Part shown: piece after piece, positions 62,310-62,431 of the stretch | How positions within the stretch are numbered: the stretch's first letter is position 1 | Layout: every line of letters begins with the position of its first letter | Assembly: GCA_021816455.1 (NCBI GenBank) | Contig: JAKAXU010000016.1 | Span: forward strand, 1 to 62,431 | Direction: 5' to 3' | DNA from: Acidobacteriota bacterium | Lineage (GTDB): Bacteria > Acidobacteriota > Terriglobia > Terriglobales > Acidobacteriaceae | DNA: 62,431 nt | The notes under the pieces: generated by a model | Told to the model about the DNA's origin: nothing | What the model saw: only the letters and a program-made list of their open reading frames with translations | Database searches by the model: none | Position numbers and translations under genes: made by a program

Positions 62310-62431
62310 AATCTGTCCAGAAACTAAGTGGATCGTCTCAGGAGCAGATGAGCGAAGGCGATGTGGATCATGGTTTCGGCTGAAGTATGACGGAGTTCGT
62401 AGTCTTTGCTGAGTCTACGTGACCAGTTGAG
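62310..62431 (-). mobile_element. IS5-like insertion sequence, end only
   Basis: The window ends inside the element. The inner part encodes the transposase C-terminus; the outer edge, near 62310, reads AATCTGTCCAGAAAC, resembling terminal inverted repeats of IS5-group elements. TTAG just outside (62306-62309) matches the YTAR target of the IS5 subgroup. The exact end and target duplication cannot be confirmed because the other end is not in the window. Confidence 0.6.
62324..62431 (-). CDS. IS5-family transposase, C-terminal end
   Basis: The last 35 residues are visible (SRRLSKDYELRHTSAETMIH, then a Leu/Arg-rich ending and TAG). The phrase W-S-R-R-L-(S/A)-K-D-Y-E followed by (S)-x-E-x-M-I-x-x-A is typical for the C-terminus of IS5/IS4-type DDE transposases. 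The rest lies beyond the window. Confidence 0.78.
   Translation of the reverse strand, partial: LNWSRRLSKDYELRHTSAETMIHIAFAHLLLRRST

Noticed and set aside
1..62431. CRISPR array, rRNA operon or prophage structural genes
   Set aside because: I looked for regular spaced repeats, rRNA-like sequence and phage morphogenesis genes and saw none; the holin-family protein at 54709 is a chromosomal family despite its name.

Overview
The window is about 62 kb of roughly 60% GC chromosomal DNA that reads as Acidobacteriota (Terriglobia/Acidobacteriaceae-like). Three things point there: a very large TonB-dependent receptor with an N-terminal carboxypeptidase-regulatory-like domain (48559-52542), a VWFA-related protein of the type described in Acidobacteria (35294-36364), and a YpdA-type bacillithiol-disulfide reductase beside Gram-negative envelope genes (lpxB, lolA, an MsbA-like exporter). 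The assignment rests on gene content, not on a marker search.

Region 1 (1-3939) is the end of an integrated island. It holds a cut-off unknown gene, three consecutive genes for exported proteins (a His/Gly/Ser-rich small protein, a Sel1-repeat protein and a small unknown protein), and a divergent XRE regulator. A tandem pair of 16-bp operators lies between them. The island closes with a 24-bp perfect palindrome, a cluster of TGTGTCR repeats and the 3' part of a tRNA-Ala(CGC), from anticodon loop to CCA, which marks the attachment site.

Region 2 (3964-37646) is mostly housekeeping and envelope genes: uvrA, a type IV pilin coupled to lolA, twin FtsX-type permeases, dapD, rnj (RNase J), an outer-membrane barrel protein behind a promoter with a C9 tract in its spacer, a threonine/serine dehydratase, uppP, ftsK and a beta-propeller protein. 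Then come a REC-Hpt protein and a NarL-type regulator interrupted by an in-frame TGA, two dehydrogenases, a DrrAB-type ABC pair, an exported lipoprotein protease, a ypdA-histidine kinase operon, dapA, the VWFA protein and a TIM-barrel isomerase.

Region 3 (37850-48258) has a minus-strand run hemW-threonine aldolase-GT2 glycosyltransferase. Divergent from it is a plus-strand run: an ABC exporter, lpxB, a catalytically degenerate M1-like aminopeptidase, a small interrupted gene and a deoxyhypusine-synthase-family enzyme.

Region 4 (48559-62431) contains the TonB-dependent receptor, a TPR membrane protein, an ECF sigma factor with a coupled membrane protein, a GH172 (DUF2961) enzyme, an efp-acyP-apt cluster and a GH3 beta-glucosidase. 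EF-P carries Asn where a modified Lys or Arg is usual. The beta-glucosidase has an elaborate upstream region (17-codon ORF with a strong ribosome site, hairpins, tandem repeats, an 18-bp palindrome), and an IS5-like element sits upstream of that at the window edge. The receptor and glycosidases fit uptake and breakdown of plant or microbial polysaccharide.
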